The translations under genes and the position numbers were made by a program. 64,000 nucleotides of DNA from positions 18,329 through 82,328 of the forward strand of contig JAIBEI010000048.1 in the NCBI GenBank assembly GCA_019459055.1, written 5' to 3'. This DNA is from Thiobacillus sp. (GTDB lineage: Bacteria > Pseudomonadota > Gammaproteobacteria > Burkholderiales > Thiobacillaceae). Positions 43,216 through 53,985 of this stretch are shown here, piece after piece (the first letter of the stretch is position 1; each line of letters opens with the position of its first letter). Below the pieces are notes generated by a model, which ran no database searches, was not told the DNA's origin, and worked only from the letters and a program-made list of their open reading frames with translations.

Positions 43216-46200
43216 ATGGCCCGTTTCTTCATCGACCGACCCATCTTCGCGTGGGTCATCGCCATCGTCATCATGCTCGCCGGCGTGCTGTCCATCCTGG
43301 CGCTGCCGGTGTCGCAATATCCGGCCATCGCGCCGCCCACCGTCGCCATCAACGCCGCCTATCCCGGCGCCTCGGCGAAGACGGTGGAAGACTCGGTCAC
43401 CCAGGTCATCGAGCAGAAGCTGACCGGCCTCGACAACCTGCTCTACATGAGCTCGCAATCCGATTCCTACGGCCGCGCCACGGTGACGCTCACCTTCGAC
43501 GCCGGCACCGATCCCGACATCGCGCAGGTGCAGACGCAGAACAAGCTGCAGCTCGCGCTGCCGCTGCTGCCGCTGGCGGTGCAGCAGCAGGGCGTGCAGG
43601 TGGTGAAGTCGACACGCAACTTCCTGATGATCGTCGGCTTCGTCTCCAAGGACGGTTCCATGAGCCGGACCGACCTCGCCGACTTCCTCAACTCGACCGT
43701 GCAGGAGCCCTTGTCGCGCGTCACCGGCGTCGGCGAGGTGCAGGTGTTCGGCGCCCAGTACGCCATGCGCATCTGGCTCGATCCGGCCAAGCTGAACAAC
43801 TACAGGCTCACGCCGGGTGACGTGCAGGCGGCGATCCGCGTGCAGAACAATCAGATTTCGGCCGGCCAGCTGGGTGGCACGCCAGCGGTGGCGGGGCAGG
43901 GCTTCACCGCATCGATCACCGCGCAGAGCCGGCTGCAGACCGTCGGGGAGTTCGAGCGGATCCTGCTGCGCAGCTCGGCGCAGGGCGGGGAAGTGCGCCT
44001 GAAGGACGTCGCCCGCGTCGAGATCGGCGCGGAGAACTACGGCATCATCGGCCGCTTCAACGGCCAGCCCGCCTCGGGCATCGGCATCAAGCTCGCCGCG
44101 GGCGCCAACGCGCTCGACACCGCGGAAGCCGTGAAGGCCAGGATCGAGCAGATGAAGGCCTACTTCCCGCCCGGGGTCGAGACCGTCGTGCCGTACGACA
44201 CCACGCCCTTCGTCAGGATCTCGATCATGAACGTGGTGCAGACCCTGGTCGAGGCGGTCATCCTGGTGTTCCTGGTGATGTACCTCTTCCTGCAGAATTT
44301 CCGCGCGACGCTGATCCCGACCATCGCCGTGCCGGTCGTCCTGCTCGGCACCTTCGGGGTGATGGCCGCCTTCGGCTTCTCGATCAACACGCTCACCATG
44401 TTCGGCCTGGTGCTCGCGATCGGCCTGCTGGTCGACGACGCCATCGTCGTGGTGGAGAACGTCGAGCGCATCATGACCGAGGAGGGCCTCTCGCCCAAGG
44501 AGGCGACCAAGAAGTCGATGCGCCAGATCACCGGGGCGCTGGTCGGCATCGGCCTGGTGCTGTCCGCCGTATTCGTGCCGATGGCGTTCTTCGGCGGTGC
44601 GACCGGGGTGATCTACCGCCAGTTCTCGATCACCATCGTCTCGGCGATGGCGCTGTCGGTGCTGGTGGCGATCATTTTCACCCCGGCGCTGTGCGCGACG
44701 ATGCTGAAGCCCGTATCCAAGGGGCACAGCCACGACGAGAGCGGCTGGATGTCCGGCTTTTTCGGCTGGTTCAACCGCATGTTTGCCCGCAACAGCCGGC
44801 GCTACGAGTCGGCGGTGAGCAAGATCCTCGCACGCAGCCTGCGCTTCCTGGTGATCTACCTCGTCGTCATCGGCGTGTTGGTGCTGCTGTTCCTGCGCAT
44901 GCCGACGTCCTTCCTGCCGGAGGAAGACCAGGGCGTGATGTTCACCCAGGTCATCCTGCCGGCCGGCGCGACCCAGGAACGCACCGTCGAGGTGCTGAAG
45001 AAGGTCGAGCACCAGTATCTCGAGAACGAGAAGGGCAACGTGCGCTCGATCTTTGCCGCCGCCGGCTTCAGTTTCGCCGGCCAGGGCCAGAACATGGGCA
45101 TCGGATTCGTCAACCTTGAGCCCTGGGACCAGCGCCAGGCGCCAGGGCAGGACGTGAAGTCGATCGCCGGGCGGGCCATGGGTGCGTTCTCGCAGATCAA
45201 GGAGGCGATGGTGTTCGCCTTCGTGCCGCCGGCCGTGCTCGAACTCGGCACCTCCAGCGGCTTCAGCGTGCAGCTGCAGGACCGCGCAGGCCTCGGCCAC
45301 GACGCCCTGATCGCCGCGCGCAACCAGTTCCTCGGCATGGCCGCGCAGGACAAGCGTCTGATCGGTGTGCGGCCCAACGGGCAGGAGGACGTTCCCGAGT
45401 ACCAGCTCGACATCGACCACGCGAAGGCCGGGGCGCTCGGCGTTTCGGTGGCGGACATCAACGAGACGCTGGCCACCGCTTGGGGCGGCACCTACGTCAA
45501 CGACTTCATCGACCGTGGGCGCATCAAGAAGGTGTATCTGCAGGCCGACGCCGACGCACGCATGAAGCCGGACGATCTGGCCAAATGGTACGCGCGCAAC
45601 AAACAGGGCGAGATGGTGCCGCTGTCGGCGTTCACCACCGCGCACTGGGCGTCCGGCTCGCCGCGCCTGGAACGCCACAACGGCCAGCCTTCGGTCGAAC
45701 TGCTCGGTCAGGCGGCGCCGGGCCTGTCGTCGGGCGACGCCATGGCGGCAGTGGAAGAGATCATCGCCAAACTGCCGACCGGCATCGGCCATGAATGGAT
45801 CGGATCCTCCTTCGAGGAGCGTCGCTCCGGAGCCCAGGCGCCGGCGCTCTATGCGCTGTCGCTGCTGGTGGTTTTCCTGTGCCTCGCCGCGCTGTACGAG
45901 AGCTGGTCGGTGCCGTTCGCGGTGATGCTGGTGGTGCCGCTTGGCGTGTTCGGTGCGGTGATTGCAGCCAGCGGGCGGGGGCTGTCGAACGACGTCTATT
46001 TCCAGGTCGCTTTGCTCGCCACCATCGGCCTTTCGTCGAAGAACGCGATCCTCATCGTCGAGTTCGCGAAGGCGCAGATGGAGCAGGAGGGCCGTGACCT
46101 GATCGCCTCCACGCTGACCGCGGTGCGCATGCGATTGCGCCCCATCCTGATGACCTCGCTGGCCTTCGGCTTCGGCGTGCTGCCGCTGGCCATCGCCACC

Positions 46201-46377
46201 GGCGCCGGTTCCGGCGCCCAGAATGCGGTAGGTACCGGCGTGCTCGGCGGCACCATCGCCGGCACCGTGATCGGCATCTTCTTCATTCCGCTGTTCTACG
46301 TGGTGATCAAGCGTATTTTCAAGGGCAAACAGCAGGCGGAACCCGCAGTTCCTGCTGTCCCGCAGGAGCTCAAGTGA
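43216..46377 (+). CDS. RND multidrug efflux transporter (AcrB/MexB-like, HAE1 family)
   Basis: The 1053-residue protein has the full RND length with [24 protein letters not shown] at the N terminus, 12 transmembrane helices in two halves, and the conserved central [18 protein letters not shown] stretch in TM4 that carries the proton-relay aspartates (DD). The second half has [22 protein letters not shown]. It works in a trimer with the adaptor and the outer-membrane factor, which is encoded immediately after. Substrates are probably hydrophobic drugs. Confidence 0.97.
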   Translation: MARFFIDRPIFAWVIAIVIMLAGVLSILALPVSQYPAIAPPTVAINAAYPGASAKTVEDSVTQVIEQKLTGLDNLLYMSSQSDSYGRATVTLTFDAGTDPDIAQVQTQNKLQLALPLLPLAVQQQGVQVVKSTRNFLMIVGFVSKDGSMSRTDLADFLNSTVQEPLSRVTGVGEVQVFGAQYAMRIWLDPAKLNNYRLTPGDVQAAIRVQNNQISAGQLGGTPAVAGQGFTASITAQSRLQTVGEFERILLRSSAQGGEVRLKDVARVEIGAENYGIIGRFNGQPASGIGIKLAAGANALDTAEAVKARIEQMKAYFPPGVETVVPYDTTPFVRISIMNVVQTLVEAVILVFLVMYLFLQNFRATLIPTIAVPVVLLGTFGVMAAFGFSINTLTMFGLVLAIGLLVDDAIVVVENVERIMTEEGLSPKEATKKSMRQITGALVGIGLVLSAVFVPMAFFGGATGVIYRQFSITIVSAMALSVLVAIIFTPALCATMLKPVSKGHSHDESGWMSGFFGWFNRMFARNSRRYESAVSKILARSLRFLVIYLVVIGVLVLLFLRMPTSFLPEEDQGVMFTQVILPAGATQERTVEVLKKVEHQYLENEKGNVRSIFAAAGFSFAGQGQNMGIGFVNLEPWDQRQAPGQDVKSIAGRAMGAFSQIKEAMVFAFVPPAVLELGTSSGFSVQLQDRAGLGHDALIAARNQFLGMAAQDKRLIGVRPNGQEDVPEYQLDIDHAKAGALGVSVADINETLATAWGGTYVNDFIDRGRIKKVYLQADADARMKPDDLAKWYARNKQGEMVPLSAFTTAHWASGSPRLERHNGQPSVELLGQAAPGLSSGDAMAAVEEIIAKLPTGIGHEWIGSSFEERRSGAQAPALYALSLLVVFLCLAALYESWSVPFAVMLVVPLGVFGAVIAASGRGLSNDVYFQVALLATIGLSSKNAILIVEFAKAQMEQEGRDLIASTLTAVRMRLRPILMTSLAFGFGVLPLAIATGAGSGAQNAVGTGVLGGTIAGTVIGIFFIPLFYVVIKRIFKGKQQAEPAVPAVPQELK

Positions 46378-47777
46378 TGACCCCGTTACGCACCCTGACC
46401 CTTGCACTGGCCGCCGCACTGGCGAGCGGCTGCACCATGATCCCTAGCTACGAGCGCCCGGCAGCGCCGGTAGCGGCCAGTTTCCCGAATGCGGTCCCGG
46501 CTGCGGCAGAGGCGGCACCGGCCGACGCCATCGCCTGGCGCGACTACTTCGCCGACAATCGGCTGCGCGAGGTGATCGCGCTGGCGCTCGCCAACAATCG
46601 CGACCTGCGCGTCGCCGCGCTCAACATCGAGAAAGCGCGGGCGCAGTACCGCATCCAGCGCGCCGACCTGTTTCCCGCGGTCGGCGCGACCGGCAGCCAG
46701 AACGCGGCGCGTCTGCCGGGGGATCTGACCAGCAGCGGCGAGGCCGAGGTCAACCGCAGCTACAGCGCCACCATCGGCTTCTCCGCCTACGAACTGGATT
46801 TCTTCGGCCGCATCCGCAGCCTCAACGCCGAGGCGCTGGAAGCTTATCTCGGCACCGAGGAGGCACGGCGCAGCGCGCAGATCAGCCTGGTGGCCGAAGT
46901 CGCCAACGCCTGGCTGACGTTCGCCGCCGATCGCGAGCGTCTGGCGCTGGCGAGCAGCACGTACGAAACGCGGCAGAAGTCCTCCGACCTGACGCGCCGC
47001 ATTTTCGAAGCCGGTGCGGTCTCGGCACTCGACCTGCACCAGGCGGAGACCCTGCTGCATAATGCGCGCGCCGACGCCGCCCGCTATCGCAGCTTTGTTG
47101 CGCAGGACGAGAACGCGCTCGCCCTCATCGTCGGCGCCCCGGTGCCCGCAGAACTGCTGCCCGCCACGCTCACCGACAGCATCAGCGCGGTGGCCGAATT
47201 ACCGGCCGGCGTGCCGTCCGAAGTGCTCATCCGCCGCCCCGACATCCTGCAGGCCGAACGCGCCCTGCGTGCCGCCAACGCCAGCATCGGCGCCGCACGC
47301 GCAGCCTTCTTCCCCAGCATCAGCCTGACAGCCGCCGCCGGCAGCGCGAGCAGCACGCTGGGCGGCCTGTTCGATGGCGGCTCCGGGACCTGGAGCTTCC
47401 TTCCGCAGATCCGCATCCCGATCTTCGAAGCGGGTCGTCTGAAGGCGAGTCTTGAGGTGGCCGAGGTGCAGCGCGACATCCACGTTGCGCAGTACGAGAA
47501 GGCGATCCAGAGCGCGTTTCGCGAAGTGGCCGATGCGCTCGCCGAACGCGCCACGCTCGCCGAACAGCTCGACGCGCGCCGGCGGCTGGTCGAGGCCACC
47601 GAATCGGGCTTCCGCCTGTCGGAAGCCCGCTACAAGGGCGGGGTGGACAGCTACCTGGGCCTGCTCGATGCCCAGCGCACGTTGTATACCGCCGAGCTTG
47701 ACCTGATCGGCGTGCGCCTGGCCGATGCCGCCAATCGGGTGACGCTGTACAAGGTGCTGGGCGGCGGCTGGCAGTGA
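46377..47777 (+). CDS. RND efflux outer-membrane factor (NodT/OprM-like lipoprotein)
   Basis: The 466-residue protein starts at ATG 46377, one base overlapping the RND stop. It has a lipoprotein signal with ALASGC lipobox and two repeated OEP halves with NNRDLRVAALNIEKARAQYRIQRADLFPAVGA and RRPDILQAERALRAANASIGAARAAFFPSISLTAAAG. It is the outer-membrane channel of the tripartite pump and closes the operon. Confidence 0.95.
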   Translation: MTPLRTLTLALAAALASGCTMIPSYERPAAPVAASFPNAVPAAAEAAPADAIAWRDYFADNRLREVIALALANNRDLRVAALNIEKARAQYRIQRADLFPAVGATGSQNAARLPGDLTSSGEAEVNRSYSATIGFSAYELDFFGRIRSLNAEALEAYLGTEEARRSAQISLVAEVANAWLTFAADRERLALASSTYETRQKSSDLTRRIFEAGAVSALDLHQAETLLHNARADAARYRSFVAQDENALALIVGAPVPAELLPATLTDSISAVAELPAGVPSEVLIRRPDILQAERALRAANASIGAARAAFFPSISLTAAAGSASSTLGGLFDGGSGTWSFLPQIRIPIFEAGRLKASLEVAEVQRDIHVAQYEKAIQSAFREVADALAERATLAEQLDARRRLVEATESGFRLSEARYKGGVDSYLGLLDAQRTLYTAELDLIGVRLADAANRVTLYKVLGGGWQ

Positions 47778-47876
47778 GGCGGAGTGGATTATTCGGACGC
47801 GAACCCGAGCACCGGTTAGCTAGCTAGCGGCACGCGTAAGCGCGATCGGAAACGAGGCGGCGCTGCCCGAAATGAA

Positions 47877-48581
47877 TTAGTGCGGGTGGGTATCGCCAGC
47901 ATTCAACGCTTCCGTCAACTTCAGCCCGGCCAGCTCGCGCGTCGCCCGCGCAAGGTAATAGAGCGCGCCCAGCATCATCAGCATCGAGGGCAGGGCGATC
48001 ATCGGATAGCTCAACAGGGTCAGGCGCCCGAGCTCGGCATTGAACGCCTCGCTGCCGGCCGGACTGGTGACGATCCAGGTGGCCAGGAAAAAATTCATCG
48101 CCGCGGAGAAAAAGAAGGTGCCGCCCAGCATGTAGGTGGCGTTCTGCAGGCGTGCCTCGAAATCCCGCGCCGTGCCGCGCGCGTCGAGATGCTGCTGCAC
48201 CCGCGCCACATCGATCAGCGCCGGGTTGTAGAGCAGGGTTTTGACCAGCGGGTAGCGGGTGCGGGTGGAAACCAGCACGGCCACGCCGATCAGCGCGGGA
48301 ATCGCGGCTTCCTTCACCGCCAGCCACTGGGTGTCGAGCTGCAGCAGGCCGATGCCGCCGGTGAGCAGGATGCTGACCAGGCCCAGCACGGACAGGAAAC
48401 TGACTTTGCTGCGTCCGAGCAGCTCGAACGTGCCCCAGCCGAGCGGAAACGCCAGCGCCACCAGCAGCCCGCCGACGGCGCCGAGGTCCTGCTCGCCGCT
48501 GAACTTCATCAGGATGATGGAAGGAATAACGATGTTGATCAGGAGTTCGAGCAGCGGGTTGGATTTCTTGGTCTGGGTCAT
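47877..48581 (-). CDS. VC0807-family membrane protein
   Basis: The 234-residue protein starts at ATG 48581. It has several hydrophobic helices and resembles the VC0807 group with features such as LINIVIPSIILM, AFPLGWGTFELL and a KEAAIPALIGVAVLVSTRTRYPLVKTLL stretch. Its function is not known. It is divergent from the CBS/nucleotidyltransferase gene at 48735. The family call is by overall pattern and not by a decisive motif. Confidence 0.65.
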   Translation of the reverse strand: MTQTKKSNPLLELLINIVIPSIILMKFSGEQDLGAVGGLLVALAFPLGWGTFELLGRSKVSFLSVLGLVSILLTGGIGLLQLDTQWLAVKEAAIPALIGVAVLVSTRTRYPLVKTLLYNPALIDVARVQQHLDARGTARDFEARLQNATYMLGGTFFFSAAMNFFLATWIVTSPAGSEAFNAELGRLTLLSYPMIALPSMLMMLGALYYLARATRELAGLKLTEALNAGDTHPH

Positions 48582-48734
48582 GAGGATGTGCGGTCGGGTT
48601 TCAACAAGTATTGACCCGGCAATGAGGTTTTGGTTTCGGGGGGCAGGGCGGCCGAAGCGTTCGACCCCGGCAATTTTTGCATACGATGGCGGATGCGCTG
48701 TAAATTGCAGAAAAACCGGTAACTCCAGCTGCCC

Positions 48735-50624
48735 ATGACCCATATCATTCCGCTCGCCAACAGCCTGCACCGCGCAACCATTGACGCACTGCGGCGGCAG
48801 GCGCCGTTTTCGGCGATGGCGGAAGACGAGCTGCTATGGTTGGTGCAGCGCCTGTCGGTGGCCTATTTCGCGCGCGACGCGGTGCTGCTGCCGCCCGCCG
48901 ACACGCCGCCCGACGCGCTGTTCATCGTCAAGCAGGGCACCGTGGCGGGCGCCACCGCCGAGGGGCATACGGTGCTGCAGCTGGCGACGGGCGAGATGTT
49001 TCCGCTGGGCGCGCTGCTCGCCGGGCGCGGTGCCGCCAACCGTTATAGCGCGGCAACCGATGCCTTCTGCTACCTGCTGCCGGCTGCCGATTTTCATGCG
49101 CTGCTGGCGAAAAGCCCTGAATTTCATGATTTTTGCACGCGCCGCATCGCCAGCCTGCTGGAGGAATCGCAGCGCGCGGTGCAGTCGGAATACGCGCTGG
49201 CGCTCGACGACGAAAGCCGCTTTTCGCGCCCGCTCGAAAGTCTTGTCCGGCGCACGCCGCTATCGGCCCTGCCCGCGACGCCGCTGGTCGACGCGCTGGC
49301 GGCGCTGGTGGCCGCGCGTGTGGGCTCGGTGGTGGTGGCCGACGCAGCCGGGCAGCCGCTCGGCATTCTCACCCTGAAGGATGTGCTGGCGCGCGTGACC
49401 CTGGCCGGGGTGCCGCTGGACACCCCGATTTCGGCCGTGATGACGCCGGATCCGGCGACTCTCTCGGTCGATGCGCCGGTGGCGGACGCGCTGGTACTGA
49501 TGGCGCGCCAGGGCATCCACCACATCCCACTGGTCCGGGAGGGGAAGCTGGTCGGCGTGGTGTCGGAAAAGGATATATTCGCCCTGCGCCGCCTGTCGGT
49601 GGAAGGCATCACCTCGGCCATTGCGCGCAGCGAAGACCCCGCCCGCCTGCCCGCGCTGGCACTCGACATCGGCGACCTGGCCCACAGCCTGCTGGCGCAG
49701 GGGATGGATGCGGAAAACCTCACCGCGATCATTTCCAGCCTCAACGACCGCCTCACCGAGCGCATCATCGCGCTGGAGAGCGAGGCCGATGCCGCGCTCG
49801 CCGGGCTGCGCTGGTGCTGGCTGGCGCTGGGATCGGAAGGGCGCATGGAACAGACGCTCGCCACCGACCAGGACAACGCGCTGATTTTCACCGAGGCGAG
49901 CGAGGCCCAGCGCGATGCGCTGCTGGCGTTTGCGCTGCGCGTGAACCACCGGCTCGACGCCTGCGGGTTTCCGTTGTGCCGCGGCGGCATCATGGCGAGC
50001 AACCCGAAGTGGTGCCTGTCGGCAAGCGGCTGGCAGCAGCAGTTCACGCAATGGATCGATCACGGCAGCCCCGATTCGCTGCTCAATGCCAGCATCTTTT
50101 TCGACTTTCGTCCGCTCACCGGCGATGCCGCGCTGGCGCTTGACCTGCGCGCCTGGCTCAACCGCGCCGCGCAAAAGAACCAGCGCTTCCTGCACCAGAT
50201 GGCGGGCAACGCCCTGCGCAACCGCCCGCCGCTGGGACTGGTGCGCGACTTCGTGCTGTCGGACGACAACGCCCACCCGCGCACCATCGACCTCAAGCTC
50301 AACGGAGCGACGCCGTTTGTCGACGCCGCGCGCATTTTTGCGCTGGCGTCCGGCAGCTCGCAGACCAATACTGCCAAGCGCCTGCGCGCTGCCGCGCCTG
50401 CGTTGCGCATTCCCGACGCCGAGCTGGCCGACTGGAACCGCGCGTTCCACTTCCTGCAGCTGCTGCGGCTGCGCCACCAGCATGAGCAGCAGCGCATGCG
50501 GATTGCCCCCGACAACCATCTCGATCCCGATACGCTGAATCCGCTCGACCGTCGCATCCTGAAGGAAGCCCTGCGCCAGGCGCGCAAGGTGCAGGCGCGC
50601 CTGGCGCTGGATTACCAGCTGTGA
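48735..50624 (+). CDS. cNMP-binding/CBS/DUF294 nucleotidyltransferase-like signalling protein
   Basis: The 629-residue protein has an N-terminal cyclic-nucleotide-binding-like domain (about 20-135), two CBS repeats at about 175-290, and a DUF294-type nucleotidyltransferase domain beginning LGSEGRMEQTLATDQDNALI (365-384), followed by the DUF294 C-terminal helical domain. It resembles signal-transduction proteins coupled to transport regulation. The exonuclease gene overlaps its end by four bases. With the DUF4212/symporter genes downstream, the set is a common neighbourhood of acetate-type symporters, with control of transport or GlnD-like modification a plausible guess. Confidence 0.9.
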   Translation: MTHIIPLANSLHRATIDALRRQAPFSAMAEDELLWLVQRLSVAYFARDAVLLPPADTPPDALFIVKQGTVAGATAEGHTVLQLATGEMFPLGALLAGRGAANRYSAATDAFCYLLPAADFHALLAKSPEFHDFCTRRIASLLEESQRAVQSEYALALDDESRFSRPLESLVRRTPLSALPATPLVDALAALVAARVGSVVVADAAGQPLGILTLKDVLARVTLAGVPLDTPISAVMTPDPATLSVDAPVADALVLMARQGIHHIPLVREGKLVGVVSEKDIFALRRLSVEGITSAIARSEDPARLPALALDIGDLAHSLLAQGMDAENLTAIISSLNDRLTERIIALESEADAALAGLRWCWLALGSEGRMEQTLATDQDNALIFTEASEAQRDALLAFALRVNHRLDACGFPLCRGGIMASNPKWCLSASGWQQQFTQWIDHGSPDSLLNASIFFDFRPLTGDAALALDLRAWLNRAAQKNQRFLHQMAGNALRNRPPLGLVRDFVLSDDNAHPRTIDLKLNGATPFVDAARIFALASGSSQTNTAKRLRAAAPALRIPDAELADWNRAFHFLQLLRLRHQHEQQRMRIAPDNHLDPDTLNPLDRRILKEALRQARKVQARLALDYQL

Positions 50625-51316
50625 TCTGGCCGTTTGCCCGACCGGCGCTGCCGCCGCTGGATGCCGCCAGCAGCGCGCGGCGCGTGGCGCTGGCCCGCCA
50701 GGAGGTAGACCTCAAACGGCCGCTCGCCGACATGCGCTGGTGCGTGGTCGACGTGGAAACCGGCGGCCTGGATGCGGCGCGCGATCCGCTGCTGGCGATC
50801 GGTGCGGTGGCGATCGAACGCGGCCGCATTGTGCTCGATGCCAGCCTGGAAGTCGGGCTGACGCAGGCGCAGTCGACCGCTGCCGCCAACATCCTGATCC
50901 ATGGCATCGGCGGCAGCGAACAGCGCGCCGGCCTGGCGCCGCACGAGGCCCTGCTCGACTGGCTGGAATTTTCCCGGGGCGCGCCCCGGGTCGCCTTTCA
51001 TGCGGCATTCGACCAGACGGTGCTGCAGCGCGCCGTGCGCGCGCAACTGGGCCTGGCGATCGACGCGCCGTGGTTCGATGCGGCCGTGGTGGCGCCGCTG
51101 CTGTTTCCCGACGCGGCGCCGCACTGCCGCCATCTCGACGACTGGCTGGCGCACTTCGGCATTGCCGTGTACGCGCGCCACGGCGCGCTGGCCGATGCCT
51201 ACGCCACCGCCGAGTTGTGGCTGATCCTGCTGCAGGCGGCGCAGCGTGACAACATCGCCACGGCGCATCAACTGCGCGGCCTGTTGCGCGCCCGGCGCTG
51301 GCTATCAGTACATTAG
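50621..51316 (+). CDS. DnaQ-like 3'-5' exonuclease
   Basis: The 231-residue protein starts at a GTG (50621) that overlaps the preceding stop. It has the DEDD exonuclease motifs: VVDVETGG (Asp44, Glu46), HAAFDQTVLQRAV and a C-terminal HGALADAYATAELWL. It resembles the epsilon-type proofreading exonuclease family rather than the replicative DnaQ itself. Linkage to the DUF294 protein and sodium symporter genes is a recurrent arrangement, of unclear reason. Confidence 0.9.
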   Translation: MIWPFARPALPPLDAASSARRVALARQEVDLKRPLADMRWCVVDVETGGLDAARDPLLAIGAVAIERGRIVLDASLEVGLTQAQSTAAANILIHGIGGSEQRAGLAPHEALLDWLEFSRGAPRVAFHAAFDQTVLQRAVRAQLGLAIDAPWFDAAVVAPLLFPDAAPHCRHLDDWLAHFGIAVYARHGALADAYATAELWLILLQAAQRDNIATAHQLRGLLRARRWLSVH

Positions 51317-51423
51317 CGCGTACTAATCCGTTTGTCGGCGGAATAACAAGTCCTTACACTCCGCGCACGCGCAACATCAATCAATAAAGCGCGTCCCCCA
51401 CTCATGTTCACGGAGGAACTGCC

Positions 51424-51687
51424 ATGGAATTGTCGGAAAGACATCAGGAGTACTGGCGCAAGAATCTGCGGATTACCGCAGTCCTGCTTGCGATCTGGTT
51501 CGTGGCGACGTTTGTCGTCATTTTTTTCGCCCCCCAGCTCAATGAAATCGTCATCATGGGTTTCCCCCTGGCCTTCTATATGGCCGCCCAGGGTTCCCTC
51601 ATCATCTATGTCGTGATCATCTGGTTCTACGCCCGGCGCATGAACCAGCTGGACAATGAATACGGCGTACAAGAGGGAGAGGAATAA
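51424..51687 (+). CDS. DUF4212 small subunit of a sodium:solute symporter
   Basis: The 87-residue protein has the DUF4212 pattern: HQEYWRKNLRITAVLLAIWFVATFVVIFFAPQLNEIVIMGFPLAFYMAAQGSLIIYVVIIWFYARRMNQLDNEYG. It has two hydrophobic helices and lies behind a strong ribosome site (GGAGGAACTGCC). Its stop is two bases before the symporter start. It is thought to form a partner of the symporter. Confidence 0.94.
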   Translation: MELSERHQEYWRKNLRITAVLLAIWFVATFVVIFFAPQLNEIVIMGFPLAFYMAAQGSLIIYVVIIWFYARRMNQLDNEYGVQEGEE

Positions 51688-51688
51688 C

Positions 51689-53863
51689 ATGAGCACACAG
51701 ACCCAGAGCCAGTTCTTCCAGCAGCTCAAGAAGTACTACACCTTCTACACCGGCGGCTTCATCGCCTTCGTCATCGTGCTCGCAATCCTGGAGCAGATGG
51801 GCCTTCCCCCCAGATGGATCGGCTACATTTTCCTCGCCGCCACCATCTCGCTGTATGCCGGCATCGGCATCATGTCGCGAACCGCCGACGTGTCGGAATA
51901 CTACGTCGCCGGCCGCCGCGTGCCCGCCCTGTTCAACGGCATGGCAACCGGCGCCGACTGGATGTCGGCCGCGTCCTTCATCGGCATGGCAGGTACCCTG
52001 TATCTGGCCGGCTTTGACGGCCTCGCCTTCGTCATGGGCTGGACCGGCGGCTACGTGCTGGTGGCGCTGTTTCTCGCGCCCTACCTGCGCAAGTTCGGCC
52101 AGTTCACCATTCCCGATTTCCTCGGCACCCGCTACGGCGGCAACCTGCCGCGCACCATCGGCGTGATCGCAGCCATCATCTGCTCCTTCACGTACGTGGT
52201 CGCGCAGATCTACGGAGTCGGCATCATCACCGCCCGTCTCACCGGTCTGGAATTCCAGATCGGCGTGTTCGTCGGTCTGGCCGGCATCCTGGTGTGCTCC
52301 TTCCTCGGCGGCATGCGCGCGGTGACCTGGACCCAGGTGGCGCAGTACATCATCCTGATCATCGCCTACATGATTCCGGTGGTGTGGCTGTCGGTGGTTC
52401 ACACCGGCAACCCGGTTCCGCAGATCGCTTACGGCCAGGTGCTGCAGAAGGTGACGCTGAAGGAAAACGAGCTCAACAACCCTGCCACCGTCCTCGGTGC
52501 GGCCGAAGCCTCGGTACGCGCGATCTACAAGGAAAAGCAGCTCGCCGCCGAAGCAAAGATCAAGTCGCTGGAAGCCGCCATCGCCACCGGCAGCGCCGAC
52601 ACGATCGTGGGCGAAGCCCGTGCCGCGCTCGATGCCGAGCTGGCCGCGTTGAAAGCCGCGCCTGAACCCGATGCCAAGAAGATCGAGGCGAAGACCAAGG
52701 AAATCGCCGACCTGACCGGCCCCGACGCCCTGGTTGCCAAGCTGAAAAAGGCGGCTGACGGCGCCAAGAAATCCGCCGGCCCGGTCGCGGCCCATGCGCA
52801 GCCATTCTCCGGCAAGGGCGCCGAGAAGAAGCTGTTGAATGACAAGCCCGACGCCAGCGCAGCGGAAATCGCCGCCGCAAAAGCCGAGGATCAGGAAGCG
52901 TCCAACATCAAGCGCCGCAATTTCATCGCGCTGGTGCTGTGCCTGATGGTCGGCACGGCGTCGCTGCCGCACATCCTGATGCGCTACTACACCACGCCGT
53001 CGGTGCGTGAAGCGCGCAAGTCGGTGTTCTGGTCGCTGCTGTTCATCTTCCTCCTGTACTTCACCGCGCCTGCCTTGGCGGTGCTGGTCAAGTTCGAGGT
53101 CTACAACAACCTGGTCGGCTTGCCATTCACTTCGCTGCCGGCGTGGGTCGCGAACTGGCAGGCGGTGGATGCGACGCTGATGAAGATCGTCGACATCAAC
53201 CTGGACGGCATCGTGCAGCTCGCCGAAATCACCATCGGTGGCGACCTCATCGTGCTGGCGACGCCGGAGATCGCAGGCTTGCCCTACGTGATCTCGGGCA
53301 TGGTGGCGGCGGGCGGTCTGGCGGCTGCGCTGTCGACCGCCGACGGCCTCTTGCTGACCATCGCCAACGCGCTATCGCACGACGTCTATTACAAGATGAT
53401 CGACCCGAAGGCCTCGACCATCCGTCGCCTGGCCATCTCCCGGAGCCTGCTCCTGGTGGTCGCCGTCTTCGCCGCGTACACCGCCTCGCTGAAACCGGGT
53501 GACATCCTGTTCCTGGTCGGCGCCGCGTTCTCGCTGGCGGCCTCGGCGTTCTTCCCGGCGCTGGTGCTTGGCGTGTTCTGGAAGCGCGCCAACTATCTCG
53601 GTGCGGTGGTCGGCATGCTGGCCGGTCTGGGCGTGTGCATGTACTACATGTTCATTACCTACGACTTCTTCGGCGGTGTCGCCGCCAACGAGTGGTTCGC
53701 CATCAAGCCGATCGCCGCCGGCGTGTTCGGGATGCCGATCGGCTTCCTCGGCGTCATCATCGGCTCGCTGCTCTCGCGTGCGCCCAGCCTGGAAATCCAG
53801 CAACTGGTCGACCACGTGCGCTACCCGAGTCTGGTGAACGACATCGAGACCCGCGCGGCCTGA
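51689..53863 (+). CDS. Sodium:solute symporter (VC_2705/ActP-like) with long cytoplasmic insertion
   Basis: The 724-residue protein has the SSS core: GIMSRTADVSEYYVAGRRVPALFNGMATGADWMSAASFIGMAG, a long transmembrane array and TADGLLLTIANALSHD near TM8. Between residues 258 and 408 (52460-52912) a stretch of about 150 residues rich in Ala, Lys, Glu and Asp interrupts the core, with predicted coiled coil (EAKIKSLEAAIATGSADTIVGEARAALDAELAALKAA). This exceeds the usual length of the family. It probably transports acetate or a similar small carboxylate with sodium, with DUF4212 as partner. Confidence 0.92.
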   Translation: MSTQTQSQFFQQLKKYYTFYTGGFIAFVIVLAILEQMGLPPRWIGYIFLAATISLYAGIGIMSRTADVSEYYVAGRRVPALFNGMATGADWMSAASFIGMAGTLYLAGFDGLAFVMGWTGGYVLVALFLAPYLRKFGQFTIPDFLGTRYGGNLPRTIGVIAAIICSFTYVVAQIYGVGIITARLTGLEFQIGVFVGLAGILVCSFLGGMRAVTWTQVAQYIILIIAYMIPVVWLSVVHTGNPVPQIAYGQVLQKVTLKENELNNPATVLGAAEASVRAIYKEKQLAAEAKIKSLEAAIATGSADTIVGEARAALDAELAALKAAPEPDAKKIEAKTKEIADLTGPDALVAKLKKAADGAKKSAGPVAAHAQPFSGKGAEKKLLNDKPDASAAEIAAAKAEDQEASNIKRRNFIALVLCLMVGTASLPHILMRYYTTPSVREARKSVFWSLLFIFLLYFTAPALAVLVKFEVYNNLVGLPFTSLPAWVANWQAVDATLMKIVDINLDGIVQLAEITIGGDLIVLATPEIAGLPYVISGMVAAGGLAAALSTADGLLLTIANALSHDVYYKMIDPKASTIRRLAISRSLLLVVAVFAAYTASLKPGDILFLVGAAFSLAASAFFPALVLGVFWKRANYLGAVVGMLAGLGVCMYYMFITYDFFGGVAANEWFAIKPIAAGVFGMPIGFLGVIIGSLLSRAPSLEIQQLVDHVRYPSLVNDIETRAA

Positions 53864-53894
53864 TCGCCGCAACGTGCGCCTTCGGACGCGCAAC

Positions 53895-53926
53895 AAAAAA
53901 GCCAGCCTTGCGGGGCTGGCTTTTTT
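53895..53926 (+). terminator. Rho-independent terminator after the symporter
   Basis: GCCAGCC at 53901-53907 and GGCTGGC at 53914-53920 form a perfect stem with a six-base loop, framed by A and T runs. It can work for both strands. Confidence 0.9.
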
Positions 53927-53985
53927 ACGTCTGTATTCTTCAACCCGGGTCATTCATCCGGGCGCGATCGGCCAAGGCCGCTCCC

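Noticed and set aside
42781..46419. A 1212-residue open frame on the minus strand opposite the RND transporter
   Set aside because: It is the complement of a high-GC gene with clear RND homology on the plus strand. It has no recognisable domain and unusual His/Arg/Glu-rich composition.
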